Positions 29,108-39,214 of a DNA stretch of 64,000 nucleotides are shown piece after piece (within the stretch, counting starts at the first letter, position 1; every line of letters begins with the position of its first letter). A program made the translations under genes and the position numbers. The DNA is from Pectobacterium carotovorum. Lineage in GTDB: Bacteria; Pseudomonadota; Gammaproteobacteria; Enterobacterales; Enterobacteriaceae. The notes beneath the pieces are model-generated. The model did not search any database. It was not told the origin of the DNA and worked only from the letters and a program-made list of their open reading frames with translations. The stretch lies in contig NZ_FQWI01000001.1 of NCBI RefSeq assembly GCF_900129615.1, positions 186,001 through 250,000 of the forward strand, written 5' to 3'.

Positions 29108-31276
29108 ATGAGTCGTGCCCCAATAAGCAAAGATGAAGACAAACGTCTTGCTGCTCTTCGTGAGTATGGAATTAAGAACGTATTATTCGACCCGGGTTTG
29201 AGTAACCTGATTAGTCTGGCCGCTAACATCTTCAGCGTGCCTATCGTTTTAGTGTCGTTGGTAGAGGCTGAACGCCAACTGTTTGCCGCGAGCGTGGGCG
29301 TTCCTTTTTGCGAAACGCCTCGCGATATCTCTTTTTGCGCGCATACGATCCTAAAGAAAAAGATTATGGTAGTGCCCGATGCCCTTAAGGATGCGCGTTT
29401 TAAAAACAACCCGCTGGTTGTGGGCGTTCCCTACATTCGTTTTTATGCCGGTATTCCATTAATTACACCGTCCGGGCATGCCATCGGCACCTTGTGCATT
29501 ATCGATTTGAAACCCAGAACGACATTCACCAAACGTGATGAACATAATTTGCAGGATCTGGCTTCATTAGTCATGGATAAGCTGGAGATGCGACGTCTGG
29601 AACTGGCGCGGAAAGCCAGTCAGGTGCGTTTTGAAAATATTGCCAATACCTCGCCCGATACCATTTTGTGCGTTAATGAGAAGGGGATGATCACCTTCTG
29701 GAATACCGCCGCGGAACACATGCTGGAATATACTGACGAGGAGATTATTGGCCGCAGTATTAATACCATCGTGCCCGATGCCTTTGTCGTGCAGCTCAAT
29801 CATCTGGTCACCGATCGGGATTCGATGATGAAAGGCGTGACGCTGGAACTGAACGTACAAGCCAAAGGCGGTAGCCTGGTTCCAGTCGAATTGTCGGTTT
29901 CGATGTGGGAAGACAACGACAATGTTAGCTATGGCGCGATACTACGTGACATTACAGAACGGCGACGCAATGAAGAGCGGCTGTTTTTGCTGGCGCATCT
30001 GGATCCACTAACCGGATTGGCAAACCGCACGTTGCTGACATCCAATCTGGAAACTGCACTAAAGAATGAACCTGCAGTTTGTATCATGATGGTCGATCTG
30101 GACGGGTTTAAGGATGTGAATGACAGTTTGGGGCATTCCAGCGGCGATAATATTCTGGTGCATGTCGCCAAAAAAATAAAAGCCACGGTTCGCTCCGGTG
30201 ATGTTGTGGCGAGAATGGGTGGGGATGAGTTTGCGCTGTTGTTTCCCGGTCTGAGTGACAAAAAGGTCGCGGGCAAAATTGCCGAGCAAATCATCCATGA
30301 AATTTCGCAGGCGATGATTATTGACGATCATCAAATCAATATTAGTGCCAGTATTGGCGCGGTGCTGTACCCAGAATACGGGTTGACCGTGCAGGATCTG
30401 TTGACCAGCGCGGATTTAGCACTGTATCAGGCGAAGTCTGAAGGTCGAAACTGCTACCGCTTTTTTACGCGCGAGCTGCTTGAGGTCTTTCAGGCTAAGC
30501 ATGCCTTCCAGTTAGAATTTGTGCGCGCTTACGAGCAGCATGAATTTGAGATGTTCTACCAGCCACAGGTTAAACTGGCGACGAATGAGATTGTGGGTGC
30601 CGAGGCGCTGCTGCGCTGGCGTCATCCGGAAAGAGGGCTGCTTAGCCCCGCGGCATTTCTTACCGCACTGGAAAATGGCCCGTGGGCAGAACGAGTCGGG
30701 GATTGGATCGTCGAAACGGCATGCAGGCAGGCGGCGGAATGGTGCCAGGCGAGCGACAGCTATTTTCGTATCAGCATTAATCTTTTCAGCGCACAGTTTC
30801 GTACCGGTATGTTGGCGCAAAAGATTATGGATATTCTTTCGCGTACAGGGTTACAGCCAAGTTCGCTGGAGCTGGAAATCACGGAAAATATCATCCTGCG
30901 TTACGACGAAAGTATGCTACAGCCGTTAAATACGTTGCGTGAAGCAGGAATCGGTATTGCCTTTGATGATTATGGAACGGGCTATGCGTCGCTCAGTATG
31001 CTTAAAAACTACCCGGTGACTCGGCTGAAGATCGATCAAACTTTTGTCCGAACCATGTGCGAGTCTCCGCCGGATGCGGCGATTGTTCGAGCGATCCTGT
31101 ATCTCGGGAAAAGTTTTGGTCTGGGTGTGATTGCAGAGGGGGTGGAAACATTAGAGCAGAGCGAGCGTCTGCGGGGTAAAGGGTGTGAGGAAGCGCAGGG
31201 ATATCTGTTTGGACATCCAATGCCTGCAGAGGAATTTACCCAGTTACTGAAACTGAATAAGCCAATAGACGTTTAA
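29108..31276 (+). CDS. GAF-PAS-GGDEF-EAL cyclic-di-GMP protein
   Basis: A 722-residue cytoplasmic signalling protein with no membrane segment. Order of domains: GAF (about 20-160), PAS (about 170-290), GGDEF (about 300-460) and EAL (about 470-715). The diguanylate cyclase active site is intact (MGGDEFALLF, about residue 371). The EAL motif (EALLRWRHP, about 498), the DDYGTGYASL loop and AEGVET are also intact. Both activities are therefore possible, the net direction being unknown. GAF and PAS domains suggest a small-ligand or redox/light input. It is monocistronic. Confidence 0.9.
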   Translation: MSRAPISKDEDKRLAALREYGIKNVLFDPGLSNLISLAANIFSVPIVLVSLVEAERQLFAASVGVPFCETPRDISFCAHTILKKKIMVVPDALKDARFKNNPLVVGVPYIRFYAGIPLITPSGHAIGTLCIIDLKPRTTFTKRDEHNLQDLASLVMDKLEMRRLELARKASQVRFENIANTSPDTILCVNEKGMITFWNTAAEHMLEYTDEEIIGRSINTIVPDAFVVQLNHLVTDRDSMMKGVTLELNVQAKGGSLVPVELSVSMWEDNDNVSYGAILRDITERRRNEERLFLLAHLDPLTGLANRTLLTSNLETALKNEPAVCIMMVDLDGFKDVNDSLGHSSGDNILVHVAKKIKATVRSGDVVARMGGDEFALLFPGLSDKKVAGKIAEQIIHEISQAMIIDDHQINISASIGAVLYPEYGLTVQDLLTSADLALYQAKSEGRNCYRFFTRELLEVFQAKHAFQLEFVRAYEQHEFEMFYQPQVKLATNEIVGAEALLRWRHPERGLLSPAAFLTALENGPWAERVGDWIVETACRQAAEWCQASDSYFRISINLFSAQFRTGMLAQKIMDILSRTGLQPSSLELEITENIILRYDESMLQPLNTLREAGIGIAFDDYGTGYASLSMLKNYPVTRLKIDQTFVRTMCESPPDAAIVRAILYLGKSFGLGVIAEGVETLEQSERLRGKGCEEAQGYLFGHPMPAEEFTQLLKLNKPIDV

Positions 31277-31317
31277 GCAAGATAGACGAACAGCGGTTTT
31301 ACCATCCCGCCTCACCA

Positions 31318-31341
31318 GAAAGCCAGCGTCCGCTGGCTTTC
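31318..31341. terminator. Hairpin after the GGDEF-EAL gene
   Basis: GAAAGCCAGCG and CGCTGGCTTTC form an 11-bp inverted repeat with a 2-base centre. There is no T-run, so termination strength is uncertain. Confidence 0.5.
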
Positions 31342-31438
31342 ATACTTTGCGCTCCCCGCGCGGTTCACAGACTAAAAAGTGGAATATGGATCACATTTTT
31401 TCTATAGTGCTGGCTCGTAACCCAGTACCGGATGTCCC

Positions 31439-33184
31439 GTGCACGAAATATTTGAGATGCTCCTTGCGGTCTTTGACCGCGCCGCGCTGATGCTGATTTG
31501 TCTGTTTTTCCTGACCAGAACGCGCCAGTTCCGGCAATTACTGCAAAAAGAGCAACACTCGCCAGGAGAGCGAGTGACGGTGACGGCCATTTTTTCACTG
31601 TTTGCGCTGTTCGGTACGTATTCCGGCATTAATGTTGAAGGGTCGCTCGTCAACGTGCGCGTGATTGCCGTGATGTCCGGCGGTATTCTCTTCGGTCCTT
31701 GGGTCGGCATTGCGACGGGTATCATTGCGGGGGCACACCGTTATCTCATTGATATCGATGGCATCACCTCCGTCCCTTGCCTGATTACCAGCATCATCGC
31801 CGGTATCACTTCTGGCTACATCAATAAGAAAGTCAAAAAAGAACAGCAGTGGAGCATCGGTATTCTGGGCGGCATGCTGTGTGAGTCGTTAACCATGCTG
31901 CTGGTTGTAGCATGGGCGACGCCAATCGAGTTAGGGCTGGATATTGTTTCAAAAATTGCGGTGCCAATGATTCTTGGCTCCGTTTGTATTGGCCTGATTG
32001 TCCTGCTGGTGCAAAGCGTGGCGAATGAAAAAGAGGTCATTGCCGCCAGACAGGCTAAACTCGCGCTGGATATCGCGCACAAGACACTGCCATATTTCCG
32101 CAATATCAACAGCGATTCGCTGACGGCCATCTGTAGAATCATTCGGACTGAAATTAATGCAGATGCGGTGGCAATAACGAACACGCAGCACATTCAGGCG
32201 TATGTGGGGATTGGGGAAGAAAAGTATAATATCGGCCACGACATTATTAGCCCAATGACACAGCAGGCGATTCATGACGGGAAAATCATCATTAAAAATA
32301 ATGATGAACAGCACCTGACGCCGGAAATCCATTCGATGATCGTCATCCCGCTGTGGGAACACGGGCAGGTAACCGGCACGCTGAAAATCTATTATCGCCA
32401 TGCGCATAAAATTACCTATTCACTACGCGTGATGGCCGTCGGTTTATCGCAAATCATGTCAACGCAAATTGAAGTGTCCCGCACCGAGCAACTGCGTGAT
32501 ATGGCAAATAAAGCGGAGCTGAGAGCGCTGCAAAGTAAGATCAATCCGCATTTTCTTTTTAATGCGCTGAATGCGATCTCCTCATCTATTCGTATTAATC
32601 CCGATACCGCGCGCCAACTGGTGATCAATCTGTCTCGCTATTTGCGCTATAACCTCGAACTCAACGACGATGCGCTGATCGATATAAAGAAAGAGCTGTA
32701 CCAGATTCAGGATTATATCGCGATTGAGCAGGCGCGGTTCGGCGCCAAGCTAACGGTGATTTACGATATCGACGACGATTTAGCGTACAAAATCCCCAGC
32801 TTGTTAATTCAGCCGCTGGTAGAAAACGCGATTGTGCATGGTATTCAGCCTTGCAGGGGCAAAGGAACCGTTGTGCTATCCGTGAAGGAGCAGGGCGATA
32901 AGCTGCTGGTGGCGGTAAAAGACACGGGTAATGGCATTAGTCAGGAAACGATGGATCGCGTTGCGCGTAACGAATTGCCCGGGAATAGAATTGGTCTGCT
33001 AAATGTCCATCACCGGGTTCGCTTGCTCTATGGCGACGGTTTGCATATTCGCCGGCTGGAACCTGGGACTGAAATTTATTTCTACATTCCACGAGAAGAT
33101 AAAACCCCGTCGGCGTTGCCGGATGCCGTTCAGGTGCCGCAGCCGGGATATTCTGCTGCTGAACAAACAGGAGGCAACCCATGA
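31439..33184 (+). CDS. ypdA: Sensor kinase YpdA (LytS family)
   Basis: A 581-residue membrane sensor kinase. A 5TM-5TMR_LYT sensor region covers about residues 1-200, then a GAF-like domain (about 225-355), a His_kinase domain with phospho-acceptor [11 protein letters not shown] (about 370) and HATPase_c ([18 protein letters not shown]). It matches E. coli YpdA across its length with about 16 extra C-terminal residues. The start is a GTG. E. coli YpdA/YpdB senses extracellular pyruvate. It overlaps ypdB by 4 bp (ATGA). Confidence 0.93.
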   Translation: MHEIFEMLLAVFDRAALMLICLFFLTRTRQFRQLLQKEQHSPGERVTVTAIFSLFALFGTYSGINVEGSLVNVRVIAVMSGGILFGPWVGIATGIIAGAHRYLIDIDGITSVPCLITSIIAGITSGYINKKVKKEQQWSIGILGGMLCESLTMLLVVAWATPIELGLDIVSKIAVPMILGSVCIGLIVLLVQSVANEKEVIAARQAKLALDIAHKTLPYFRNINSDSLTAICRIIRTEINADAVAITNTQHIQAYVGIGEEKYNIGHDIISPMTQQAIHDGKIIIKNNDEQHLTPEIHSMIVIPLWEHGQVTGTLKIYYRHAHKITYSLRVMAVGLSQIMSTQIEVSRTEQLRDMANKAELRALQSKINPHFLFNALNAISSSIRINPDTARQLVINLSRYLRYNLELNDDALIDIKKELYQIQDYIAIEQARFGAKLTVIYDIDDDLAYKIPSLLIQPLVENAIVHGIQPCRGKGTVVLSVKEQGDKLLVAVKDTGNGISQETMDRVARNELPGNRIGLLNVHHRVRLLYGDGLHIRRLEPGTEIYFYIPREDKTPSALPDAVQVPQPGYSAAEQTGGNP

Positions 33185-33930
33185 AAGCCATTATTGTTGA
33201 AGATGAGTTCCTCGCGCAGCAAGAGCTGAGTTACCTTATCAAACAGCACAGTGATATTACGATTGCGGCGACATTCGATGACGGGCTGGATGTACTGAAA
33301 TACCTGCAACATAACGACGTTGATGCGATCTTTTTGGATATCAATATTCCTTCGTTAGATGGCGTCTGGCTGGCGCAAAATATCAGCAAATTCGCGCATA
33401 AGCCTTACATCATTTTTATTACGGCGTACAAAGAACACGCAGTTGAAGCATTTGAAGTCGAAGCCTTCGATTACATTCTTAAGCCGTATCATGAATCGCG
33501 CATCATCACGATGCTGCGCAAACTGGAAACGACCTGGCAACAGCGACAAATGGCACCGGCTGTTGAAACAGGCACGCAGGCGGGGGCTCCGAGAGGCGCA
33601 CAGCAAACCATTAATTTGATGAAGGACGAACGGATTATCGTCACGGATATTAACAATATCTACTATGCGGCCGCGCAGGAAAAGGTCACGCTGGTTTATA
33701 CCCGGCGTGAGGAATTCATCATGCCGATGAATATTACGGAGTTTTGCAGCCGCTTGCCGGAAGACTATTTCTTCCGCTGCCATCGTTCTTACTGCGTCAA
33801 CCTGACTAAAATCCGTGAAATTGTGCCGTGGTTTAACAATACCTATATTCTGCGATTGAACGATCTGGATTTTGAAGTCCCGGTAAGCCGAAGCAAGATA
33901 AAGGCGTTCAGGTCATTGATGCGTCTTTAA
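33181..33930 (+). CDS. ypdB: Response regulator YpdB (LytTR family)
   Basis: A 249-residue response regulator. The receiver domain has phospho-acceptor Asp53 (IFLDINIPS) and Lys near residue 101 (DYILKPY). The C-terminal LytTR DNA-binding domain covers about residues 140-248 ([12 protein letters not shown]). In E. coli YpdB activates yhjX by binding two GGCATTTCAT repeats; a matching site lies 2 bp after this gene and the yhjX-like gene follows. Confidence 0.94.
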   Translation: MKAIIVEDEFLAQQELSYLIKQHSDITIAATFDDGLDVLKYLQHNDVDAIFLDINIPSLDGVWLAQNISKFAHKPYIIFITAYKEHAVEAFEVEAFDYILKPYHESRIITMLRKLETTWQQRQMAPAVETGTQAGAPRGAQQTINLMKDERIIVTDINNIYYAAAQEKVTLVYTRREEFIMPMNITEFCSRLPEDYFFRCHRSYCVNLTKIREIVPWFNNTYILRLNDLDFEVPVSRSKIKAFRSLMRL

Positions 33931-33931
33931 C

Positions 33932-33962
33932 GGCATTTCATTCCGCGTTTCAGGCATCTCAT
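33932..33962 (+). promoter_or_regulatory. YpdB tandem operator before the yhjX-like gene
   Basis: GGCATTTCAT (33932-33941), an 11-bp spacer, then GGCATCTCAT (33953-33962). The first copy equals and the second differs by one base from the YpdB motif described for E. coli yhjX, with the same 11-bp spacing. It lies 153 bp before the start of the transporter gene. Confidence 0.85.
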
Positions 33963-34114
33963 TCCCCATTCGATCAACCACTGTCAGCCCGCTTGTATAC
34001 TGGCCTCAGCCCATAAGCTGACAGTGTTTTGATGGATTTTCTCTTCTCCACATCAGCTTATATTTTTTAGCGTGCCGAGTGAATCGGACCAATTTTTGAT
34101 GTAGGGGAAAGCCC

Positions 34115-35338
34115 ATGAATACCAAACCTGTAAACCGGGGATTGATTGTCCTCGGTACTATCATCACCCAAATGGGACTCGGCACGATTTACACCTGGAG
34201 TTTATTCAACCAGCCGCTGGTGGACAAATTCGGCTGGACGCTGAGCTCTGTGGCGACGACGTTTTCTATTACCAGTTTCTGTCTGGCCTTTGCCACGCTG
34301 TTTGCCGGTAAATTTCAGGAACGTATTGGTCTGCGCCGATTAACAATGATCGCCGGTATCGCGCTGGGCGCGGGGCTGATGGCGAGTGCAGCAAGCCCGT
34401 CTCTGACGCTGATTTATCTGCTGATGGGGGGTGTTGTCGGTTTTGCAGACGGCACGGCTTACATTACGACGCTGTCCAATTTGATCAAATGGTTCCCTAA
34501 CCGTAAAGGGCTGATTGCGGGCATTTCTGTTGGCGCATTCGGTACCGGAAGCCTGCTGTTCAAATACGTAAACAGTTTTTTGATTGCGGAAGTCGGTGTG
34601 TCAGAAGCCTTTTTCTACTGGGGCATTATCGTCATGGCGATGATTCTGGTCGGTAGTTCACTGCTGAAAGAACCTGCTGCGGTACCGGTTCAACAGGCTT
34701 CGGTTCAGGGGCAGACGCGTGATTTCTCACTGGCTGAAATGTTGGCGACCAAAGAATCGTATTTGCTGTTTATTATTTTCTTCACCGCATGCATGAGCGG
34801 CCTGTATTTGATTGGCATTGTGAAAGATATCGGTGTGCAAATGGCCGGAATGGATATGGCGACGGCGGCCAACGCCGTGTCTGCGATTGCGATTTTTAAT
34901 ACCGTTGGACGTATTGTGCTTGGCGCGCTTTCCGATAATGTCGGACGTATGCGGGTGATCAGTTTTACCCTGTTCGTGACGATTCTAGCGGTATCCGTGA
35001 TGACATTCCTGCCGCTTAATCCGCTTCTGTTCTTTACCTGTGTCAGCGCCATTGCCTTCTGCTTTGGTGGCAATATCACGGTGTTCCCGGCGATTGTTGG
35101 TGACTTCTTCGGCCTGAAAAATCACAGCAAAAACTACGGCGTGATTTATCAGGGGTTCGGTATCGGTGCGCTGTCTGGCTCGTTTATTGCCGCACAGTTA
35201 GGGGGCTTCCAGGCCACCTTTATGGCCATCATCATTATGTCGGTTATCTCGCTACTGATTACCCTGTGGGTGAAACCACCGAAACATCAACCCGTTGAGG
35301 CCTCAATGCGTACGGATATGGCACACGCACAGAGCTAA
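34115..35338 (+). CDS. yhjX: YhjX-type MFS transporter (OFA family)
   Basis: A 407-residue major facilitator with 12 predicted membrane helices. Family features: GTIITQMGLGTIYTWSLFN start, TLSNLIKWFPNRKGL loop between TM4 and TM5, and GLKNHSKNYGVIYQGFGIG late in the protein, all shared with E. coli YhjX, a member of the oxalate/formate antiporter family linked to pyruvate. It is placed directly after ypdAB here, whereas in E. coli the regulator and target are unlinked. The substrate is inferred, not shown. Confidence 0.85.
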   Translation: MNTKPVNRGLIVLGTIITQMGLGTIYTWSLFNQPLVDKFGWTLSSVATTFSITSFCLAFATLFAGKFQERIGLRRLTMIAGIALGAGLMASAASPSLTLIYLLMGGVVGFADGTAYITTLSNLIKWFPNRKGLIAGISVGAFGTGSLLFKYVNSFLIAEVGVSEAFFYWGIIVMAMILVGSSLLKEPAAVPVQQASVQGQTRDFSLAEMLATKESYLLFIIFFTACMSGLYLIGIVKDIGVQMAGMDMATAANAVSAIAIFNTVGRIVLGALSDNVGRMRVISFTLFVTILAVSVMTFLPLNPLLFFTCVSAIAFCFGGNITVFPAIVGDFFGLKNHSKNYGVIYQGFGIGALSGSFIAAQLGGFQATFMAIIIMSVISLLITLWVKPPKHQPVEASMRTDMAHAQS

Positions 35339-35347
35339 TCGAATACC

Positions 35348-35386
35348 GTGGCGGGCAGTCGAAAGGCTGCCCGCCACCACATTTTT
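35348..35386 (+). terminator. Terminator after the yhjX-like gene
   Basis: GTGGCGGGCAG and CTGCCCGCCAC form an 11-bp stem with an 8-base loop, followed by ACATTTTT. Confidence 0.8.
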
Positions 35387-35513
35387 CTGACATAAGGTTT
35401 TTCTGCCACACGATTTCCCCTCACTTACCTGCTGAAATATCGCGATACAGTTCATCACCTTCCCAGTCATCTACGTGTCACAGGCGAACCCTAGCGTCGT
35501 TATCAGCACGCCT

Positions 35514-35574
35514 TTTTCCTAAAACACGTTTTCCAAAATGAAATTTTCCTAAAAATAACGCGATTTTCCTAAAA
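35514..35574 (+). repeat. Four TTTTCC(T)AAAA direct repeats upstream of the ugpB-like gene
   Basis: TTTTCCTAAAA occurs at 35514, 35544 and 35564, and TTTTCCAAAA at 35529. The start-to-start spacing is 15, 15 and 20 bp. Each unit is itself a small TTTT/AAAA dyad. They end 25 bp before the gene start. Confidence 0.75.
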
Positions 35575-35598
35575 ACAAATCGTACCGGAGAAAACATC

Positions 35599-36936
35599 AT
35601 GATGATTCGGTTTGGGTTCACGTCTGTCTTTTTGATGCTGTTAAGTGTGGTCTTGTTCATTCCGCTGTCTGCCAAGGCGGCTGTTGAACTGACGTTTTGG
35701 CATGGTATGGACAGCAACCTGAATACGGAATTGATACGGCTGGTCAACCGGTTTAACGAGTCTCAGACGATGTATCACGTTGAGCCTATCTATAAGGGCA
35801 GCTATGAACAGACGCTGGCTACTGGCATTGCGGCTTACCGCACGGGTAACGCGCCAGATATTTTGCAGGTTTATGATGTCGGTACACCGAATATGATGCA
35901 CAGCGGGGCGATTATCCCGGTGTTCGATTTGTTCAAGCTGGTTGGTATCGATAATGACGAAAAAGCCTTTTTGCCTGCGGTGGAGTTGTTTTACAGCGAT
36001 AGCCAGACTGGGCACCTGATTTCCCAGCCGTTTAACAGTTCAACCCCCGTCCTCTACTACAACAAAGATGCGTTTATTAAAGCGGGGCTCGATCCTGATA
36101 AGCCGCCACGCACCTGGAATGAGCTGGCGTACGACGCGATGCGGCTGCGTGAGAGTGGAATGACATGCGGCTATACGAATGCAGGTCAGCAGGGCTGGAT
36201 ATTACTGGAAGCCTTTAGCGTCTGGAACGGATTGCCGATTGCGACGAAAAACAATGGCTTCGATGGTGTCGACGCGCACCTGTTGGTGAATGGTCCGTTG
36301 CAGGTTGCGCACATCACCCAGCTTGCGGAGATGATGAAGAAGAAGGAATTCAGCTATTTCGGCCGCAATGATGAAGGCGCCACGCGCTTTTATAACGGTG
36401 ACTGCGGAATATTGACCACGTCATCGGGCGGGCTACGCAAGATTCAGAACTATGCCAAATTTCACTACGGTGTCGGGATGCTGCCCTACAGCGAAGAAGC
36501 GAAAGGTGCGCCGCAGAATACGTTCATCGGAGGGGCAAGCCTCTGGGTCATGAAAGGGAAAGCGGCATCGCATTATCAAGGGATCGCTGAGTTCCTGCAT
36601 TTCCTCACGCTGCCGGAAAATGCCGCAGAATGGCATCAGATGACGGGCTATATGCCCGTGACACAGCCTGCCTACGATCTCACGCGCGAGCAGGGGTTTT
36701 ATGCCCGATATCCCGGCAGCGATGTTGCCATGAAACAGCTCACTAATAAACCGCCACTGCCTTATACGCGTGGGTTCCGCTTGGGCAACATGCCGCAAAT
36801 TCGTACCATTATGGATGAAGAACTGGAGAAGGTCTGGGCAGAACAAGAAACGCCGCAGCAGGCGCTGGACAATGTGGTTTCGCGGGGCGATCTCCTGTTG
36901 CAGCATTTCGCGCAGTCGGTTTCCCGTCACTCGTGA
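35599..36936 (+). CDS. UgpB-like periplasmic binding protein
   Basis: A 445-residue extracellular solute-binding protein with a signal peptide (about residues 1-27). It matches E. coli UgpB (sn-glycerol-3-phosphate/glycerophosphodiester binding) strongly through [29 protein letters not shown] and [19 protein letters not shown]. No ugpA, ugpE or ugpC gene is present; the only neighbour is a phosphodiesterase 30 bp downstream. It may be a second UgpB serving a permease elsewhere. No PhoB box was recognised; four TTTTCC repeats lie upstream instead. Confidence 0.85.
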   Translation: MMIRFGFTSVFLMLLSVVLFIPLSAKAAVELTFWHGMDSNLNTELIRLVNRFNESQTMYHVEPIYKGSYEQTLATGIAAYRTGNAPDILQVYDVGTPNMMHSGAIIPVFDLFKLVGIDNDEKAFLPAVELFYSDSQTGHLISQPFNSSTPVLYYNKDAFIKAGLDPDKPPRTWNELAYDAMRLRESGMTCGYTNAGQQGWILLEAFSVWNGLPIATKNNGFDGVDAHLLVNGPLQVAHITQLAEMMKKKEFSYFGRNDEGATRFYNGDCGILTTSSGGLRKIQNYAKFHYGVGMLPYSEEAKGAPQNTFIGGASLWVMKGKAASHYQGIAEFLHFLTLPENAAEWHQMTGYMPVTQPAYDLTREQGFYARYPGSDVAMKQLTNKPPLPYTRGFRLGNMPQIRTIMDEELEKVWAEQETPQQALDNVVSRGDLLLQHFAQSVSRHS

Positions 36937-36966
36937 TATTTCCCGTTGATTTGGAGTTTTCGACAG

Positions 36967-37815
36967 ATGACAAGGCAAAATAGAGGCATAACTCAGGACG
37001 TGATTGCGGCGCAAAACGCGACGGTTCTGGCAGTAGCACATCGCGGCGTGTGGGATTCGGCACCGGAAAATTCGCTGGCGGCGCTGCGTGAGGCGATTCG
37101 TCTGGGTGTTGATATCGTGGAAATTGATGCGCAATTAACGGCAGATAGCCACGTTGTCGTGATTCATGATGATACGCTCGATCGCACGAGCGATATGAGT
37201 GGCTGCATTGGCAAGATGACGCTGGCGGAGATTCGTCAGGCTCGTCTACGCGGGAGCGATGGCGGTTCTGCATGGCCATTGAGTAACGAAAAAGTCCCGC
37301 TGTTGTATGAAGTTCTCGAAGAGGCGCGGGGGCGTATTGTCATCAATGTGGATGTCAAACATGAGCAGGAATTTGGTGTGATTGCCCGCGATATTCGCGA
37401 TAAAGGCCTGAGTACTGGCGTGATCATGAAAAGCCCGGTTGATCTTGCCTCTGCCCGTTTTCCCCTTGCATCACCGTCGCTGGATACCCAGGTGCCCTAT
37501 ATGCCGATGATCCACCTCAAACGGGGGAAAACCGTCGATATCTTGCGACAGATTGATGATATTGGCGTCGCCATGGTGGAAGCCAATTTTGATCATATTG
37601 ATGCGGTGACCGAAGCGTATGCCGAGTTTCAACGGCTTGGGGTACGGATTTGGGTGAACACGCTGGATTGCTCGCATTCGCTCGACTATAGCGACACGCG
37701 AGCCTTAGCCGAACCTGACGCCGTATGGGGCGCATTAATTCGCGCTGGGGTGGGGGCGATTCAGGTGGATCACGCTGCCGAATTTATCGAGTTTCGCTCA
37801 ACGTTGTCGCGCTGA
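36967..37815 (+). CDS. Glycerophosphodiester phosphodiesterase (UgpQ-like)
   Basis: A 282-residue GDPD-family enzyme hydrolysing glycerophosphodiesters to glycerol-3-phosphate and an alcohol. Catalytic motifs: AHRGVWDSAPENS (His about 27), EIDAQLTADSHVVVIHDDTLDRTS with the second His, and VNVDVKHEQ. There is no signal peptide, so it is cytoplasmic like UgpQ. Start at the ATG at 36967 rather than the TTG at 36946. It is probably co-transcribed with the UgpB-like gene. Confidence 0.85.
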   Translation: MTRQNRGITQDVIAAQNATVLAVAHRGVWDSAPENSLAALREAIRLGVDIVEIDAQLTADSHVVVIHDDTLDRTSDMSGCIGKMTLAEIRQARLRGSDGGSAWPLSNEKVPLLYEVLEEARGRIVINVDVKHEQEFGVIARDIRDKGLSTGVIMKSPVDLASARFPLASPSLDTQVPYMPMIHLKRGKTVDILRQIDDIGVAMVEANFDHIDAVTEAYAEFQRLGVRIWVNTLDCSHSLDYSDTRALAEPDAVWGALIRAGVGAIQVDHAAEFIEFRSTLSR

Positions 37816-37902
37816 CATATTAGGATGACAGCCGGCAGGATGCCGCTTTCCTTTTGAAAAGTGTAAAGTTATGTGGATTTAGTAACTGAAAAGTTAAGAA
37901 TG

Positions 37903-37928
37903 CTTGAAAATGCCACGGCAACCCATAC
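37903..37928 (+). promoter_or_regulatory. Candidate sigma-32 promoter of htpX
   Basis: CTTGAAA (37903-37909), 11-bp spacer, ACCCATAC (37921-37928), close to the heat-shock consensus CTTGAAA/CCCCATNT. The -10 region is also part of a hairpin ACCCATAC-GAT-GTATGGGT (37921-37939). Confidence 0.6.
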
Positions 37929-37977
37929 GATGTATGGGTGCAAACTTTATCTTTCTGCAAGAGGAAATCAGACCTTT

Positions 37978-38859
37978 ATGATGCGTATTGCGCTTTTCCT
38001 GATCACCAACCTGGCGGTGATGTTGGTTTTCGGGCTGGTACTCAGCCTGACGGGAATTCAGTCCAGCAGTGTCCAGGGCTTAATGATTATGGCTGGGCTG
38101 TTTGGCTTTGGCGGTGCGTTTGTTTCACTGCTGATGTCTAAATGGATGGCGTTACGGTCCGTTGGCGGTGAAGTCATTGAACAACCACGTAACGAAACTG
38201 AACGCTGGCTGATGGAAACGGTTCGTTCACAGTCACAGCAGGCTGGGATCGCGATGCCACAGGTGGCAATCTACCATGCACCGGACATTAATGCGTTCGC
38301 GACGGGAGCCCGTCGTGATGCATCGCTGGTGGCGGTGAGTACCGGTTTGCTACAAAACATGAGCCGTGACGAAGCGGAAGCGGTTATCGCGCATGAAATT
38401 AGCCATATCGCGAATGGCGACATGGTGACCATGACGTTGGTTCAGGGGATCGTCAACACCTTCGTTATCTTTATCTCTCGTCTGATCGCGCAGGTCGTTT
38501 CCGGCTTCCTGTCCGGCAACCGTGACGAAGGTGAAAGCAGCAATGGCAACCCGTTGGTTTACTTTGCTGTCGCGACCGTGTTGGAACTGGTGTTTGGTAT
38601 TCTTGCCAGCATCATCACCATGTGGTTCTCACGCTACCGTGAATTCCATGCGGATGCCGGTTCAGCCAAGCTGGTGGGGCGTGAAAAAATGATCGCTGCA
38701 CTGCAACGCTTGAAGACCAGCTATGAGCCGCAGGAAGAGAGCAGCATGATGGCTTTCTGCATTAACGGAAAATCGAAATCCTTCAGTGAACTGTTCATGT
38801 CACACCCGCCGTTGGATAAGCGTATCGAAGCGCTGCGCTCCGGCGAATACCTGAAGTAA
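37978..38859 (+). CDS. htpX: Heat-shock membrane metalloprotease HtpX
   Basis: A 293-residue inner-membrane zinc protease of the M48 family that degrades misfolded membrane proteins alongside FtsH. Two N-terminal helices (about 4-24 and 33-55), the zinc motif HEISH (His139, Glu140, His143) and two more helices (about 155-180, 190-215) are visible, with a further Glu in EFHADAGSA. The length and start equal those of E. coli; the long upstream frame to 37873 is not used. It is followed by ogl rather than preceded by prc as in E. coli. Confidence 0.95.
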   Translation: MMRIALFLITNLAVMLVFGLVLSLTGIQSSSVQGLMIMAGLFGFGGAFVSLLMSKWMALRSVGGEVIEQPRNETERWLMETVRSQSQQAGIAMPQVAIYHAPDINAFATGARRDASLVAVSTGLLQNMSRDEAEAVIAHEISHIANGDMVTMTLVQGIVNTFVIFISRLIAQVVSGFLSGNRDEGESSNGNPLVYFAVATVLELVFGILASIITMWFSRYREFHADAGSAKLVGREKMIAALQRLKTSYEPQEESSMMAFCINGKSKSFSELFMSHPPLDKRIEALRSGEYLK

Positions 38860-39214
38860 TTCAGGGAACTGTCTTCCCAACACTCTCATCCCAAAGGCTC
38901 ATTCGGGCCTTTGTTATTTCTGCGTTTATGAGTTCATCGATTCTGCATTTTCTCCGCCTGAATGTTTTCATTAGATCTGAAACAGGTGGTGAAAATATGA
39001 AGAATGTTTTATAAAATAAAACCACGATCACGGAAAAATGAAACATTGTTTCTATAATGCCGATATAACAGGCGTCTCGCGTGAGATTGGTGGCCTGATT
39101 TTTGAACAACCGGTGTCGGGATGACCGATTTATCGGGCGATCGAAATGTCAGGTTATCGAAGAGTATGCGCGTGTGGCGTCAGATTCTTCATGATAAGTT
39201 CTAAGGATTTACGG
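38860..39214 (+). promoter_or_regulatory. htpX-ogl intergenic region with terminator and ogl control region
   Basis: This 355-bp region begins with a weak terminator AAAGGC/GCCTTT (38893-38912) for htpX. The middle is AT-rich and carries the KdgR box at 39037-39055, which overlaps a perfect -10 TATAAT at 39053-39058. The -35 is poor, as expected of an activator-dependent promoter. The leader to the ogl ATG is about 150 bp. Confidence 0.6.
39037..39055 (+). promoter_or_regulatory. KdgR box of ogl
   Basis: AATGAAACATTGTTTCTAT fits the KdgR consensus AATRAAAYRNYRTTTYATT at 17 of 19 positions and overlaps the -10 TATAAT (39053-39058). Bound KdgR would block RNA polymerase. Confidence 0.85.
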
